The notes: generated by a model not told the origin, from the sequence alone. DNA of 64,000 nt from Pseudomonas frederiksbergensis (GCF_900105495.1 NZ_FNTF01000002.1:6030001-6094000), one strand, 5' to 3'. Numbered from the stretch's first letter, positions 9,013 through 18,419 are shown. Translations and numbers: made by a program.

Positions 9013-12000
9013 TCAGGCAGGGTCCTTTTTGATTCGGAACCACGCCGCATACAGCGCTGGCAGAAACAGCAACGTCAGCGCCGTCGCGACAATCAACCCG
9101 CCCATGATCGCCACCGCCATCGGACCGAAGAACACGCTGCGCGACAGCGGAATCATCGCCAGCACCGCCGCGAGAGCAGTCAACACAATCGGCCGGAAAC
9201 GCCGCACCGTGGCTTCAATAATCGCCTGCCAGGGCTTGAGCCCGGAAGCGATATCCTGCTCGATCTGGTCAACCAGAATCACCGAGTTACGCATGATCAT
9301 CCCGGACAGCGCGATGGTGCCGAGCATGGCAACGAAACCGAACGGCTGACGGAACACCATCAGGAACATGGTCACACCGATCAACCCCAACGGCGCCGTC
9401 AGAAACACCATCACCGTGCGTGAGAAACTGCGCAGTTGCAGCATCAGTAACGTCAGCACCACCACGATGAAAAGCGGCACACCGGCCTTCACCGAATTCT
9501 GCCCGCGAGCCGAGTCTTCCACCGTACCGCCGACATCCAGCAAATACCCGTCCGGCAGTTCGGCGCGAATCGGATCGAGGGTCGGCATGATCTGCTTCAC
9601 CAGCGTCGCCGGTTGTTCCTTGCCGTAGATGTCAGCGCGGACCGTCACGTTCGGCAAGCGGTTGCGGTGCCAGATGATGCCTTCTTCGAAACCGTATTCC
9701 AGGGTCGCGACTTGCGACAGTGCAACACTGCGACCATTGTCGGTCGGCACCGCCAGGCTTGGCAGCAGCGACAGTTCGGTGCGTTCGTGCAACGTGCCGC
9801 GCAACAGAATCTCGATCAACTCGTTGTCTTCACGGTACTGGCTGACGCTGGAACCGGTCAGAGAGCTTTGCAGGAACCTCGACAGGTTCGCAGTGCTCAC
9901 GCCAAGCGCCCGGGCGCGGTCCTGATCGACGTTCAGATAAACGACTTTGCTTGGCTCTTCCCAATCCAGATGGACGTTGACCACGTGCGGGTTCTCGCGA
10001 ACCTTGGCCGCGACTTTACGGGCCAGCGCGCGAACTTCCTCGATGTGCTCACCGGTGACCCGGAACTGCACCGGATAGCCAACCGGAGGCCCGTTCTCCA
10101 GACGTGTCACCCGCGCGCGCAGGGCCGGGAATTGTTCCTTGAGGGCTTCGATCAGCCAGGTGCGCAGGACTTCGCGCTCTTCGATGGTTTTGGCCAGGAC
10201 AACAAACTGCGCAAAGCTCGCGGCAGGAAGTTGTTGATCCAGGGGCAGGTAAAAACGTGGCGAACCGGTACCGACGTACGCGACATAGTTGTCGATACCG
10301 GCGTGATCCTTGAGCAGGGCTTCGAGTCGTTTGACCTCATCGCGGGTGTTGCTCAACGAAGCGCCTTCCGCCAGCTTCAGATCGACCATCAATTCCAGAC
10401 GACCCGACGCAGGGAAGAACTGTTGCGGCACGAAGCGAAACAGGATGACAGAACCGATAAACAACACCGCCGTCAGGACAATGACCGTCTTGCGCCGCCG
10501 TACGCACCACTCCACCAGGCGCCTGACGCGCTGATAGAACGGCGTGCCATAAGGGTCGGGCTGGCCATTGCCGGTGCCATGTTTGGCGGCATGAATCTTC
10601 GCCAGATCCGGCAGGAGTTTTTCCCCCAGATAAGGCACAAACACAACCGCGGCCACCCACGAGGCCAGCAACGCGATGGTCACCACCTGGAAGATCGAAC
10701 GGGTGTATTCACCCGTGCCCGATTGCGCAGTGGCAATCGGCAGGAAGCCGGCAGCGGTGATCAGCGTACCGGTGAGCATCGGGAATGCGGTGCTGGTCCA
10801 GGCGTAGCTGGCTGCCTTGATGCGGTCGAAGCCCTGCTCCATTTTGATCGCCATCATTTCCACGGCGATGATCGCGTCGTCCACCAACAAACCCAGCGCC
10901 AGTACCAACGCCCCGAGGGAAATCTTGTGCAGGCCGATTCCCAGGTAATACATGCAGGCGAACGTCATCGCCAATACCAAAGGAATCGCCAGCGCAACCA
11001 CCATGCCGGTGCGCACGCCGAGGGAGAAGAAACTCACCAGCAGGACGATTGCCAGCGCTTCCACCAGCACCTGAACAAATTCGCCGACACTGCTTTTCAC
11101 GGCGGCGGGCTGGTCGGAGACCTTGCGCAGCTGCATACCGGCAGGAAGGTTTTTCTGGATTCGGTCGAACTCGATTTCCAGTGCCTTGCCCAGCACCAGA
11201 ATGTCGCCACCGTCCTTCATGGCAACGGCCAGGCCAATGGCGTTTTCCGCCATGAAGCGCATGCTCGGCGCTGGCGGATCGTTGAAACCGCGACGCACAT
11301 CGGCCACATCGGCGATACGGAACGTACGATCACCGACGCGGATCGGGAAGTTCTTGATCTCTTCGACCGTCTGAAAATTCCCCGAGACACGTAGCTGCAA
11401 TCGCTCGCTGGAGGTCTCGAAGAACCCGGCGGTGGACACCGCATTCTGCTCTTCAAGGGCCTGCTGCACCGCCGACAAAGGCAGGCCAAGGGTGGCGAGT
11501 TTGACGTTGGAGAGTTCGATCCAGACTTTCTCGTCCTGCAACCCGAGCAGATCGACCTTGCCCACATCCTTGACCCGTTGCAGCTGAATCTGCACGCGAT
11601 CGGCGTAGTCCTTGAGCACCGCGTAATCAAAACCTTCGCCGGTCAGGGCGTAGATATTGCCAAACGTCGTGCCGAACTCATCATTGAAGAACGGCCCCTG
11701 GATGCCCGGTGGCAGAGTATGACGAATGTCGTTGATCTTCTTGCGAGCCTGGTACCAGAGCTCCGGGATTTCCACCGAGTGCATGGAATCACGGGCAACG
11801 AACGTCACTTGGGATTCGCCCGGACGGGAGAACGAAACGATGCGTTCGTACTCGCCGGTTTCCATCAGTTTCTTTTCAATGCGCTCGGTGACCTGGCGCG
11901 ACACTTCCTGCGCCGTGGCCCCTGGCCAGATGGTCCGAATCACCATGGCCTTGAAGGTGAACGGCGGGTCTTCACTTTGGCCGAGCTTGGTGTAGGACAG

Positions 12001-12084
12001 TGCGCCGACAATGGCCAGCAAGAGCATCAGGAACAGTACGATCTGGCGATTGCGCAGCGCCCATTCGGAAAGATTGAAACCCAT
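9013..12084 (-). CDS. mexK: RND efflux permease, MexK type
   Basis: A 1023-residue inner-membrane resistance-nodulation-division transporter, full length for the AcrB family. It should work as a proton-driven trimer exporting drugs through an adaptor and an outer-membrane channel. The start MGFNLSEWALRNRQ leads into TM1, and SEDPPFTFKAMVI is typical of the MexK/TriC branch. The TM4 aspartates of proton relay are in LGLLVDDAIIAVE at about residue 400. It lies six bases after mexJ, with the TetR gene divergent beyond, the order I recall for PA3676-PA3678 (mexK-mexJ-mexL). No outer-membrane factor gene is present, so an OprM/OpmH-type channel encoded elsewhere is implied. The symbol is by similarity and context. 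Confidence 0.88.
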   Translation of the reverse strand: MGFNLSEWALRNRQIVLFLMLLLAIVGALSYTKLGQSEDPPFTFKAMVIRTIWPGATAQEVSRQVTERIEKKLMETGEYERIVSFSRPGESQVTFVARDSMHSVEIPELWYQARKKINDIRHTLPPGIQGPFFNDEFGTTFGNIYALTGEGFDYAVLKDYADRVQIQLQRVKDVGKVDLLGLQDEKVWIELSNVKLATLGLPLSAVQQALEEQNAVSTAGFFETSSERLQLRVSGNFQTVEEIKNFPIRVGDRTFRIADVADVRRGFNDPPAPSMRFMAENAIGLAVAMKDGGDILVLGKALEIEFDRIQKNLPAGMQLRKVSDQPAAVKSSVGEFVQVLVEALAIVLLVSFFSLGVRTGMVVALAIPLVLAMTFACMYYLGIGLHKISLGALVLALGLLVDDAIIAVEMMAIKMEQGFDRIKAASYAWTSTAFPMLTGTLITAAGFLPIATAQSGTGEYTRSIFQVVTIALLASWVAAVVFVPYLGEKLLPDLAKIHAAKHGTGNGQPDPYGTPFYQRVRRLVEWCVRRRKTVIVLTAVLFIGSVILFRFVPQQFFPASGRLELMVDLKLAEGASLSNTRDEVKRLEALLKDHAGIDNYVAYVGTGSPRFYLPLDQQLPAASFAQFVVLAKTIEEREVLRTWLIEALKEQFPALRARVTRLENGPPVGYPVQFRVTGEHIEEVRALARKVAAKVRENPHVVNVHLDWEEPSKVVYLNVDQDRARALGVSTANLSRFLQSSLTGSSVSQYREDNELIEILLRGTLHERTELSLLPSLAVPTDNGRSVALSQVATLEYGFEEGIIWHRNRLPNVTVRADIYGKEQPATLVKQIMPTLDPIRAELPDGYLLDVGGTVEDSARGQNSVKAGVPLFIVVVLTLLMLQLRSFSRTVMVFLTAPLGLIGVTMFLMVFRQPFGFVAMLGTIALSGMIMRNSVILVDQIEQDIASGLKPWQAIIEATVRRFRPIVLTALAAVLAMIPLSRSVFFGPMAVAIMGGLIVATALTLLFLPALYAAWFRIKKDPA

Positions 12085-12090
12085 CGGGGA

Positions 12091-13191
12091 TTACTCCTTG
12101 TCCGCCAGATTGACCACGCGGTTGGAGCGATCCACCGGACGCACCTGCTGCCCTTCCAGCAGCACATGGACGCCAGCGGCCACCACCCAGTCGCTGGCGC
12201 TCAGTCCTTCGAGTACCGGGACGGTTTTCTCGCCGAAGGCACCGACCCGTACCGGGGTTTTCTTCAGGGTGTTGTTGGCATTGACGACCCAGACGTAGGT
12301 CGCGCCGTTTTCCGCAGTCAGCGCGGAAAGCGGCACCGACAGCGGCACCACATCGGAGGTCTGAACGAACACCCGGGCACTCTGGCCGAGTTCGGCAGGC
12401 ACCTTGCCGGCAGTGAAGGCGATGCGGGCGGCAAAGGTGCGCGATTTTGGGTCGGCAGCGGGCGACAGCTCACGGATGCGCCCGGCGAAACGTTGGTCGG
12501 GTTGGGTCCAGAGTTCCACCGACACTGGCTGACCGACCTTGAAGCGGCCAAAGCTTTGCTCCGGCAAGCTGATCAACACTTCGCGCTCGCCATCGGTGGC
12601 GAGGGTAAATACGGTTTGCCCCGCCGCCACGACTTGCCCGACTTCAACCGAGCGTTTCGCCACCACACCATCCTGCGGCGCACGCAGCACCGCGTAACTG
12701 GCCTGGTTGGTCGAGACGTTGAATTCGGCTTTGATTTGCTTGAGGCGTGCTTCACCGGATCGGTAAAGGTTTTCGGCATTGTCGTACTGCGAACGGCTGA
12801 CCATCTGACGTTCCATCAGGGTCTTGTAGCGGTCACGTTCGGCGCGCACCAGGCTCAGGTTGGCCTCGGCAGCGGCGACCTGGGCGCGAGTGGCTTCCAG
12901 TTGCAGGCGCACGTCCTGAGGATCGAGTTCCGCCAGAGGCTGGTCGGCCTTGACCCGCTGCCCCTCTTCGACCAGTCGTCGACTGACCTTACCGCCAATG
13001 CGAAACGCCAGCTCCGGCTCATACCGTGCTCGGACTTCACCGGGGAAACTCTCCATCGCCTGGGATGACGGCTCTGGCTGCACGACCATGGCCGGACGAA
13101 CGGTGACTTGAGGCGCCTCTTCGTGACCACACGCAGACAATAAAAACGCCAGGCTGACTGGCAACGCGAGGGGCAAGGCATAGCGGAACAT
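12091..13191 (-). CDS. mexJ: RND efflux membrane-fusion lipoprotein, MexJ type
   Basis: A 366-residue periplasmic adaptor that links the RND permease to an outer-membrane channel. The N-terminus is a lipoprotein signal (ALPVSLAFLLSAC). It is followed by the biotinyl-lipoyl-like halves (IGGKVSRRLVEEGQRVKADQ and APQDGVVAKRSVEVGQVV), an alpha hairpin between them (VAAAEANLSLVRAERDRYKTL) and a beta-barrel domain. It is first in a two-gene operon with mexK and divergent from the TetR repressor gene, whose product probably controls it from the shared intergenic region. Confidence 0.9.
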   Translation of the reverse strand: MFRYALPLALPVSLAFLLSACGHEEAPQVTVRPAMVVQPEPSSQAMESFPGEVRARYEPELAFRIGGKVSRRLVEEGQRVKADQPLAELDPQDVRLQLEATRAQVAAAEANLSLVRAERDRYKTLMERQMVSRSQYDNAENLYRSGEARLKQIKAEFNVSTNQASYAVLRAPQDGVVAKRSVEVGQVVAAGQTVFTLATDGEREVLISLPEQSFGRFKVGQPVSVELWTQPDQRFAGRIRELSPAADPKSRTFAARIAFTAGKVPAELGQSARVFVQTSDVVPLSVPLSALTAENGATYVWVVNANNTLKKTPVRVGAFGEKTVPVLEGLSASDWVVAAGVHVLLEGQQVRPVDRSNRVVNLADKE

Positions 13192-13228
13192 GGTGAAGGA
13201 CCTTTCGCTAATGGTGCTTGGAATAATT

Positions 13229-13273
13229 ATACTGGGCGGTATGTTATTAATAGCAAACTCACCAGTCCAGTAT
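13229..13273. promoter_or_regulatory. candidate MexL-type operator region
   Basis: In the 94-base divergent mexJ/mexL spacer, ATACTGG (13229-13235) and its reverse complement CCAGTAT (13267-13273) form a wide inverted repeat. The first copy continues as ATACTGGGCGGTAT, itself an ATAC/GTAT dyad. The layout fits two TetR-dimer sites between divergent promoters. It is a candidate only; no footprint data are visible. Confidence 0.55.
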
Positions 13274-13285
13274 TAAAAGCGAAGA

Positions 13286-13927
13286 ATGTCGAACAATCTC
13301 TCAGTACCCAACGGTCCGGGCCGTCCCAAGGATCTGGCCAAGCGCCAGGCAATCCTCGATGCGGCGAAAATTCTGTTTCTGAGCAAGGGTTATGCGAATA
13401 CCAGCATGGACGCCGTCGCGGCCGAGGCCGGTGTGTCGAAGCTAACGGTCTACAGCCATTTCAACGACAAGGAGACGCTGTTCTCCGCCGCCGTGATGGC
13501 CAAGTGCGAAGAGCAATTGCCGACGCTGTTTTTCGAATTGCCGGACGGCGTTGCCGTAGAAACGGTGCTGTTGAACATCGCGCGCGGCTTTCATCAGCTG
13601 ATCAACAGCGACGAATCGGTCAACCTGCATCGGCTGATGATGACGCTGGGCAGCCAGGACCCGAAACTATCGCTGATCTTCTTCGAGGCCGGACCTGAGC
13701 GCATGCTGCAAGGCATGGAGCGGTTGCTGAGCAAGGTTGATCACAGCGGCGCGCTGAGCATCGACAAACCGCGCAATGCGGCCGAGCATTTCTTCTGCCT
13801 GCTCAAGGGGGCAGGGAATTTCAGGCTGCTTTATGGTTGTGGCGAACCGTTGATCGGGGATGCGGCCGAGAGCCATGTGCAGGAAGTGGTGGAATTGTTT
13901 ATGCGGGCGTATCGGCCTGAGCAATGA
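13286..13927 (+). CDS. mexL: TetR-family repressor, MexL type
   Basis: A 213-residue TetR regulator. The N-terminal DNA-binding helices are clear (AILDAAKILFLSKGYANTSM, then VSKLTVYSHFNDKETLF at about residues 50-66), followed by a helical ligand/dimer domain. It is divergent from mexJK, as expected for the repressor of this pump. The stop codon lies inside the first bases of a dispersed inverted-repeat element. Assignment to mexL rests on family plus gene order. Confidence 0.87.
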   Translation: MSNNLSVPNGPGRPKDLAKRQAILDAAKILFLSKGYANTSMDAVAAEAGVSKLTVYSHFNDKETLFSAAVMAKCEEQLPTLFFELPDGVAVETVLLNIARGFHQLINSDESVNLHRLMMTLGSQDPKLSLIFFEAGPERMLQGMERLLSKVDHSGALSIDKPRNAAEHFFCLLKGAGNFRLLYGCGEPLIGDAAESHVQEVVELFMRAYRPEQ

Positions 13928-14035
13928 TCGTTCCCACGCTCTGCGTGGGAATGCAGCCGGGACGCTCTGCGTCCCATCCAAAGCCGAACGCGGAGCGTCC
14001 GTTGAGGCATTCCCACGCAGAGCGTGGGAACGATC
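13926..14035. repeat. inverted pair of GATCGTTCCCACGC repeats
   Basis: GATCGTTCCCACGCTCTGCG at the left edge is mirrored by CGCAGAGCGTGGGAACGATC at the right, with a nested GGACGCTCTGCGTCC/GGAGCGTCC core. The same unit occurs at 23363-23500 and 46509-46621. It sits between the convergent mexL and rsmJ ends. Confidence 0.88.
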
Positions 14036-14044
14036 AGTGTTGAG

Positions 14045-14827
14045 TCAGGGCTTGAGCGCTTTCTTCGGATAAATGTCATACCGGCTGGATTTACCGTCCA
14101 GCGCATGACTCGGCTTCGGCCCTTCGATGCAGGGCGCCTTGCGCGGGCGCTTGACCACCACCCGATGGCTGGCCAACGCCAACGCCGCTTCGAGCAGCGC
14201 AGGCGCATCCGGATCATCACCTACCAGCGGCCGGAACAGGCGCATTTCCTTCTTCACCAAGGCGGTTTTCTCACGATGGGGAAACATCGGGTCGAGGTAG
14301 ATCACCTGTGGCGGCTCGCCTTCCCAATTGCGCATCACCTCGATCGAATTGCCCTTGAGCAAGCGCATCCGCGCCACGATCGGCGCTACCTCAAAGTCTT
14401 CCGCGCCGCGCGCCAGGCCATCTTCAAGCAACGCGCCAATCAGCGGCTGACGCTCGATCAGGCTCATCTCGCAGCCCAGGCTCGCCAGCACGAACGCATC
14501 TTTGCCCAGCCCCGCCGTGGCATCCAGCACGCGCGGACGCACGCCTTGGGCAACCCCGACAGCCTTGGCGATCATCTGACCGCTGCCGCCGCCGTACAAG
14601 CGGCGATGGGCCGCACCGCCCTCGACAAAGTCCACCCGCACCGGCCCCGGCGCGTCCGGGCCCAGTTGCTGCAGCTGCAACCCCTGGTCGCCGACCTGCA
14701 AGGCGAACTCACCGTCATCCACCTGCATCGGCAAACCCAGGCGCTCGGCCCATTGTTCGGCCTGTGGCTGAAAAGTCGCGGCCAGGGCCTCGACATGGAT
14801 GCGGCAGGCCGCAGGTTGCTCAATCAT
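14045..14827 (-). CDS. rsmJ: 16S rRNA (guanine1516-N2)-methyltransferase RsmJ
   Basis: A 260-residue SAM methyltransferase expected to methylate N2 of G1516 in 16S rRNA. The SAM-binding motif [19 protein letters not shown] and the catalytic-loop motif YLDPMFPHR are both present, together with the family's [15 protein letters not shown] segment. Its length is normal for RsmJ. It lies between mexL and the 14921 gene, the order I recall around PA3680. Confidence 0.92.
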   Translation of the reverse strand: MIEQPAACRIHVEALAATFQPQAEQWAERLGLPMQVDDGEFALQVGDQGLQLQQLGPDAPGPVRVDFVEGGAAHRRLYGGGSGQMIAKAVGVAQGVRPRVLDATAGLGKDAFVLASLGCEMSLIERQPLIGALLEDGLARGAEDFEVAPIVARMRLLKGNSIEVMRNWEGEPPQVIYLDPMFPHREKTALVKKEMRLFRPLVGDDPDAPALLEAALALASHRVVVKRPRKAPCIEGPKPSHALDGKSSRYDIYPKKALKP

Positions 14828-14920
14828 GAGAAAACACGCTCAAAAAATTAATGATCGGCAAAAACGGCCGATAACAAAACTATCGAGCATTTTGCCAGAG
14901 CTGAGCGTCGACCGAGAGAA

Positions 14921-15541
14921 ATGTCAGACATTCAACGCACATCGATAGGCTACATCTCGCCCCACGGCGATTTTGGCCTGCGAAACTCCCAAGCACTGAG
15001 CGGCGTCAGTCACCTGTGGCAGGATTTCTTTGCCCAGGCCCTGGCCGATCAGTCGGGCGATGTCGTACCGGCTTCTCTCAACTTTCCACCGGTCGATCTC
15101 GACAGCCCGGTCGAACCCACCGTTGGCAGCGAACTGCTGGCGCACATCATTTCCCAACGCGAATGCGATGTGAAAGAAACCGAGGTCCGCCCGCCCGAGC
15201 CACTGTTCCTGCCGATTGCCGAGTTCGAAATGGAGCTGGCCGACAAACCTTTCCCACCGTTCCCGCCGCAAGAAATCGTCGCTCAGCAGAAACAACAGGA
15301 CTTCGAAAGCCGCTGGGTTCGCCCGATCGTGCTCACCGCAGGTCAGCCTGTGCCGCAAGCAGGTCCGGCGCCACAACCGCGTGCGCTGCACCTGCCAATC
15401 GCCGAATTCGAACTCGATCTGCTGGACAAGCCCTTCCCGCCGTTCTCGCCCGAAGAGCTGATGGAACAACAGAAACAATTCGACTTCGATAACGGCTGGG
15501 CTCGCCCGATCGTCCTGCAAAACCTGCGCATCGCCGCCTGA
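14921..15541 (+). CDS. uncharacterised protein with two 47-residue repeats
   Basis: A 206-residue soluble protein with no signal peptide or membrane helix. The second half consists of two copies of a motif of about 47 residues: LPIAEFEMELADKPFPPFPP...QQKQQDFESRWVRPIVL near 99-138 and LPIAEFELDLLDKPFPPFSP...QQKQFDFDNGWARPIVL near 160-200. The aromatic/proline core DKPFPPF is exact in both. The N-terminal 70 residues are a different region (SIGYISPHGDFGLRNSQAL). It is divergent from rsmJ and I believe it has a Pseudomonas orthologue next to rsmJ (PA3681). I recognise no named domain; the repeats may be peptide-binding or assembly motifs. Confidence 0.8.
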   Translation: MSDIQRTSIGYISPHGDFGLRNSQALSGVSHLWQDFFAQALADQSGDVVPASLNFPPVDLDSPVEPTVGSELLAHIISQRECDVKETEVRPPEPLFLPIAEFEMELADKPFPPFPPQEIVAQQKQQDFESRWVRPIVLTAGQPVPQAGPAPQPRALHLPIAEFELDLLDKPFPPFSPEELMEQQKQFDFDNGWARPIVLQNLRIAA

Positions 15542-15558
15542 CTTTCAATAACAAGCCC

Positions 15559-16254
15559 TCAGCGACACACCCACCACGGCCCGACATCCACATGAAAGTG
15601 ATTGCGGTGGGCGGCGTTGTAATCCGGACTCAAGACCACACTGAACATGTCGCAGGCGCCATCGCGGACCTGACGTAAAAACCGCGCGTCCTGATTATCC
15701 TTCGACCAATCCTTGAGCACGTTGATGGTGCGGCCATCGGCCAAGCGAAAACCGGCGATATCCAGCGCATCGGCACTGGCATGCTGGCTGCGCCTGCCGT
15801 TCTCGCGGCTGTAGACGTTGCGACAGGCAAAGCTGCCGAGATGGTCGACTCGCGTGACCGCTTGGCCGTAGACCGCTTGTGCGGCGGGTTGCAGGGCGTG
15901 GTGTTCGAACAGGGCGAACGACACCGCCAGGCGGCAACTGGCGAGGAAACTGCTGCTCAGCGCCACCTCGCCGCCCTGCACACGCAAGGTGTTGAGCAAC
16001 GGGCACGTCGCATCGGGGCTGTCGGCCTGATGGGTTACGCGTAATCCGGAGCTGCTCAGGGCTTGATCGCACAACTGCTGATCATTGCGCAGGCGCATCA
16101 GTTTGTAGCGGGTCAGAAAATTGGGCGCGGCCTTCACGTCCAGCGGTGCCCAGGGATTCCACTGCGCCGGCACTGAGACCCAGCCACGCCAGACGCTCAC
16201 GGCCGCCATGCCGATGATCAACAGCATCAACAGCAGCCACCACCGAAACCGCAT
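15559..16254 (-). CDS. extensin-like C-terminal domain protein (M15-like hydrolase fold)
   Basis: A 231-residue protein with one N-terminal membrane anchor (WWLLLMLLIIGMAAVSVW) and a periplasmic Extensin-like_C domain. The family is related to M15 D,D-/L,D-carboxypeptidases. Putative zinc ligands are seen in SQHASADALDIAGF and the C-terminal HRNHFHVDVG, and cysteines are spaced as in the family. A peptidoglycan-trimming role is plausible but unproven. It starts two bases after the stop of the frameshifted PEP-mutase gene, implying co-transcription. Confidence 0.85.
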   Translation of the reverse strand: MRFRWWLLLMLLIIGMAAVSVWRGWVSVPAQWNPWAPLDVKAAPNFLTRYKLMRLRNDQQLCDQALSSSGLRVTHQADSPDATCPLLNTLRVQGGEVALSSSFLASCRLAVSFALFEHHALQPAAQAVYGQAVTRVDHLGSFACRNVYSRENGRRSQHASADALDIAGFRLADGRTINVLKDWSKDNQDARFLRQVRDGACDMFSVVLSPDYNAAHRNHFHVDVGPWWVCR

Positions 16255-16256
16255 CG

Positions 16257-17077
16257 TCAGCCTTTGAACAATTTATTGGCCTGGGCGTACGGCATGGAAC
16301 GCGACGTGAAGCCGAAGGTGCCCGACGTCTTGATCTCTTCGGCCGCGCGGAAAAACTCGCCGTAGGCGGCCAAGGCCAGTGCCGAACCGACGCTGATGCG
16401 TTTGACGCCCATTTCGCTCAACTGCTCGACCGTCAATTTCAGTCCGCCAGACATCAACACATTGACCGGTTTCGGCGCCACGGCACGGACCACCGCCAAC
16501 ACCTCTTCAGCGCTGCGCAGCCCCGGCGCATAAAGCACGTCGGCGCCCGCCTCGGCAAATGCCTGCAAGCGGCGAATGGTATCGGCGAGATCAGGATTGC
16601 CGTGCAAAAAGTTTTCCGCTCGGGCTGTGAGCATGAACGGGAACGGCAAGCTGCGAGCGGCGGCCACGGCAGCCTCAATGCGCGCGACGGCGTGCTCAAA
16701 ACAGTAGATCGGCGCTTCTTCACGGCCGGTGGCATCTTCGATAGAGCCGCCGACCGCCCCGGCCTCTGCCGCACGCAAAATGCTCTGTGCGCATTCGGCG
16801 GGATCGTCAGCGAAGCCGTTTTCCAGGTCGACGGCGACGGGCAGATCAGTTGCCGCCACAATCGCCCGAACGTTTGCCAGGGTGTCGTCCAGCGTCAGCC
16901 CGCCATCGGGGCGGGCGTTGGAAAAAGCGTATCCGGCGCTGGTAGTCGCCAGCGCTTCGAAACCAAGGCTGGCGAGCATCTTCGCCGAGCCGGCATCCCA
17001 CGGGTTGGGAATGACAAAAGCCCCGCGCGTTCGTGCAGTGCTTTGAACGCTTGGGCTCGAAGGGTTTGCGCATCCAT
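16257..17077 (-). pseudogene. isocitrate lyase/PEP mutase family gene with a single-base frameshift
   Basis: The gene should begin at ATG 17077 (MDAQTLRAQAFKALHERAG) and continue AFVIPNPWDAGSAKMLASLGF, the standard N-terminus of this family. At the C4 run on the plus strand (17021-17024) the frame breaks, and one extra base there would restore a 273-residue protein. Downstream everything is intact: VDLENGFADDP, SIEDATGREEAPIY, MLTARAENFLHG and MSGGLKLTVEQLSEMGVKRISVGSAL. As it stands only a 240-residue fragment from ATG 16979 could be made, lacking the first strand of the TIM barrel. The enzyme would act on C-C or C-P bonds of small oxo-acids; the substrate is unknown. A sequencing error in the homopolymer is a real alternative. 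Confidence 0.75.
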
Positions 17078-17110
17078 TGGCAGGCTCCTGAAAAAGACAA
17101 GGAATCCGCT

Positions 17111-17971
17111 TCAGAGCAGGCCAAGTTGCTCGGCAGCGGGCTCTCTGTATAGCTCAGGCAGCGGCGGCAGGCCAGGTAAACGCAGCATCAGTTTTGCGTG
17201 AAAACGTTGCGCCAGTTTGGCGGCCAGCAAATTGTCGGCGGTGTGCAGGAAGATATAGGGCGTACGCCCCTCTTCGATCCACACGGCGATTTTCTCGACC
17301 CACGGCATCAGGAACGGATCGTTGGCCTCGAGCTGCGGATGGCCGATAAAACGCACCTGCGGACATTGCGTGAAGGCGGCCGGACGGGGTGGCACCCGGG
17401 GCTTTTTCGATTGGGCGTGAAGAACCGAGGGGTCGGTCGATGTGCAACTGAACAGCGCGCGGGGATCGAGGCAGATACGCTCGACACCGCGATCCAATAG
17501 CAGGCGATTGAGCATTCTCTCGGCATCGCCCTTGGCGAAGAACTCGTCATGCCGCACTTCAACCGCCAGAGGCCGGTCCACCGCATCAATAAAACCGGCA
17601 AGTTCCGACAGTCGCTGCGGCGTGAAGCTTTTCGACAGTTGCAGCCACAGCGGTGAAACCCGTTCGCCGAGGGGGCTGAGCAATTGCAGGAAGGTTTCGG
17701 CAGCGGCCAATTGTTCGCGCAGGTCACCGCTGTGGCTGATGTCACCGGGGAACTTGGCAGTGAAGCGAAAGTGTTCGGGCATGGTCTCGGCCCAACGCTG
17801 CACGGTGGTCGCAGCCGGGCTCGCGTAGAAGGTCGTGTTGCCTTCCACGGCGTTGAAAACCTGGGAATAGAGATTCAGAAATTCGGTGGGTTTTGCGTCT
17901 TGCGGATACAAGTAGTCGCGCCAGGCGTTTTCACTCCAGGACGGACAGCCCAGGTAGTAAGGCAACCGCAT
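17111..17971 (-). CDS. DUF72 domain-containing protein
   Basis: A 286-residue DUF72 (YecE-like) protein with a TIM-barrel-like fold and unknown activity. Family signatures include YYLGCPSWSENAWRDYLYP at the start, FNAVEGNTTFYASP, FRFTAKFPGDISH and the C-terminal YIFLHTADNLLAAKLAQ. The ATG at 17971 overlaps the stop of the upstream small gene (TGATG), so translation is coupled. A longer reading from 18010 would overlap that gene further and adds no family residues. Confidence 0.88.
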   Translation of the reverse strand: MRLPYYLGCPSWSENAWRDYLYPQDAKPTEFLNLYSQVFNAVEGNTTFYASPAATTVQRWAETMPEHFRFTAKFPGDISHSGDLREQLAAAETFLQLLSPLGERVSPLWLQLSKSFTPQRLSELAGFIDAVDRPLAVEVRHDEFFAKGDAERMLNRLLLDRGVERICLDPRALFSCTSTDPSVLHAQSKKPRVPPRPAAFTQCPQVRFIGHPQLEANDPFLMPWVEKIAVWIEEGRTPYIFLHTADNLLAAKLAQRFHAKLMLRLPGLPPLPELYREPAAEQLGLL

Positions 17972-18276
17972 CAGATGTACAGGTCGAGGCCCAGCACATC
18001 CGAATCCCAATCGACAAAACCGGCGGTGCTCAGGTAGCTGGCCAGGGCCTTGGCGACACTGCTGCTCATGGCACGGTGATAAAGCATGTCTTGTTGACGG
18101 GCGGGGAGATTACTCAAGCGTTGCGCAGAGGCCTTGGCGGCGCGGGCGGCCATTTGCTCTTCGGATGGAATTTCCAGCTCGCCGTCGATATCGACGTAGT
18201 CGTCATCCGCCACGGGGCCTTTGCGAGGCTTGCGCTTGATGGGGTAGGACTGAGAGGGAACGCCGTCTATACGCAT
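17971..18276 (-). CDS. small conserved protein coupled to the DUF72 gene
   Basis: A 101-residue protein with a basic N-terminus (YPIKRKPRKGPVADDDYVDI), an acidic linker and a helical C-terminal part ending VDWDSDVLGLDLYI. It has no signal peptide or membrane segment and no domain I recognise. The stop overlaps the start codon of the DUF72 gene by one base, so the products are probably made together. Confidence 0.75.
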   Translation of the reverse strand: MRIDGVPSQSYPIKRKPRKGPVADDDYVDIDGELEIPSEEQMAARAAKASAQRLSNLPARQQDMLYHRAMSSSVAKALASYLSTAGFVDWDSDVLGLDLYI

Positions 18277-18419
18277 GAGTACATGTCCGGTATCAATGAT
18301 GGCAGTTTAGTGGCGCATAGCCCGCTTCGCAAACCGCCGAGTGATAACTAGAACACAGAAAATGGAAAAGGTTTAAAAGCTGGGGGATATAAAACGACGA
18401 TTGGCTGCGTTGGTACACA

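Noticed and set aside
9613..11394. 593-codon open frame on the plus strand
   Set aside because: It is antisense to mexK; codon structure follows the RND gene and its translation has no domain character.
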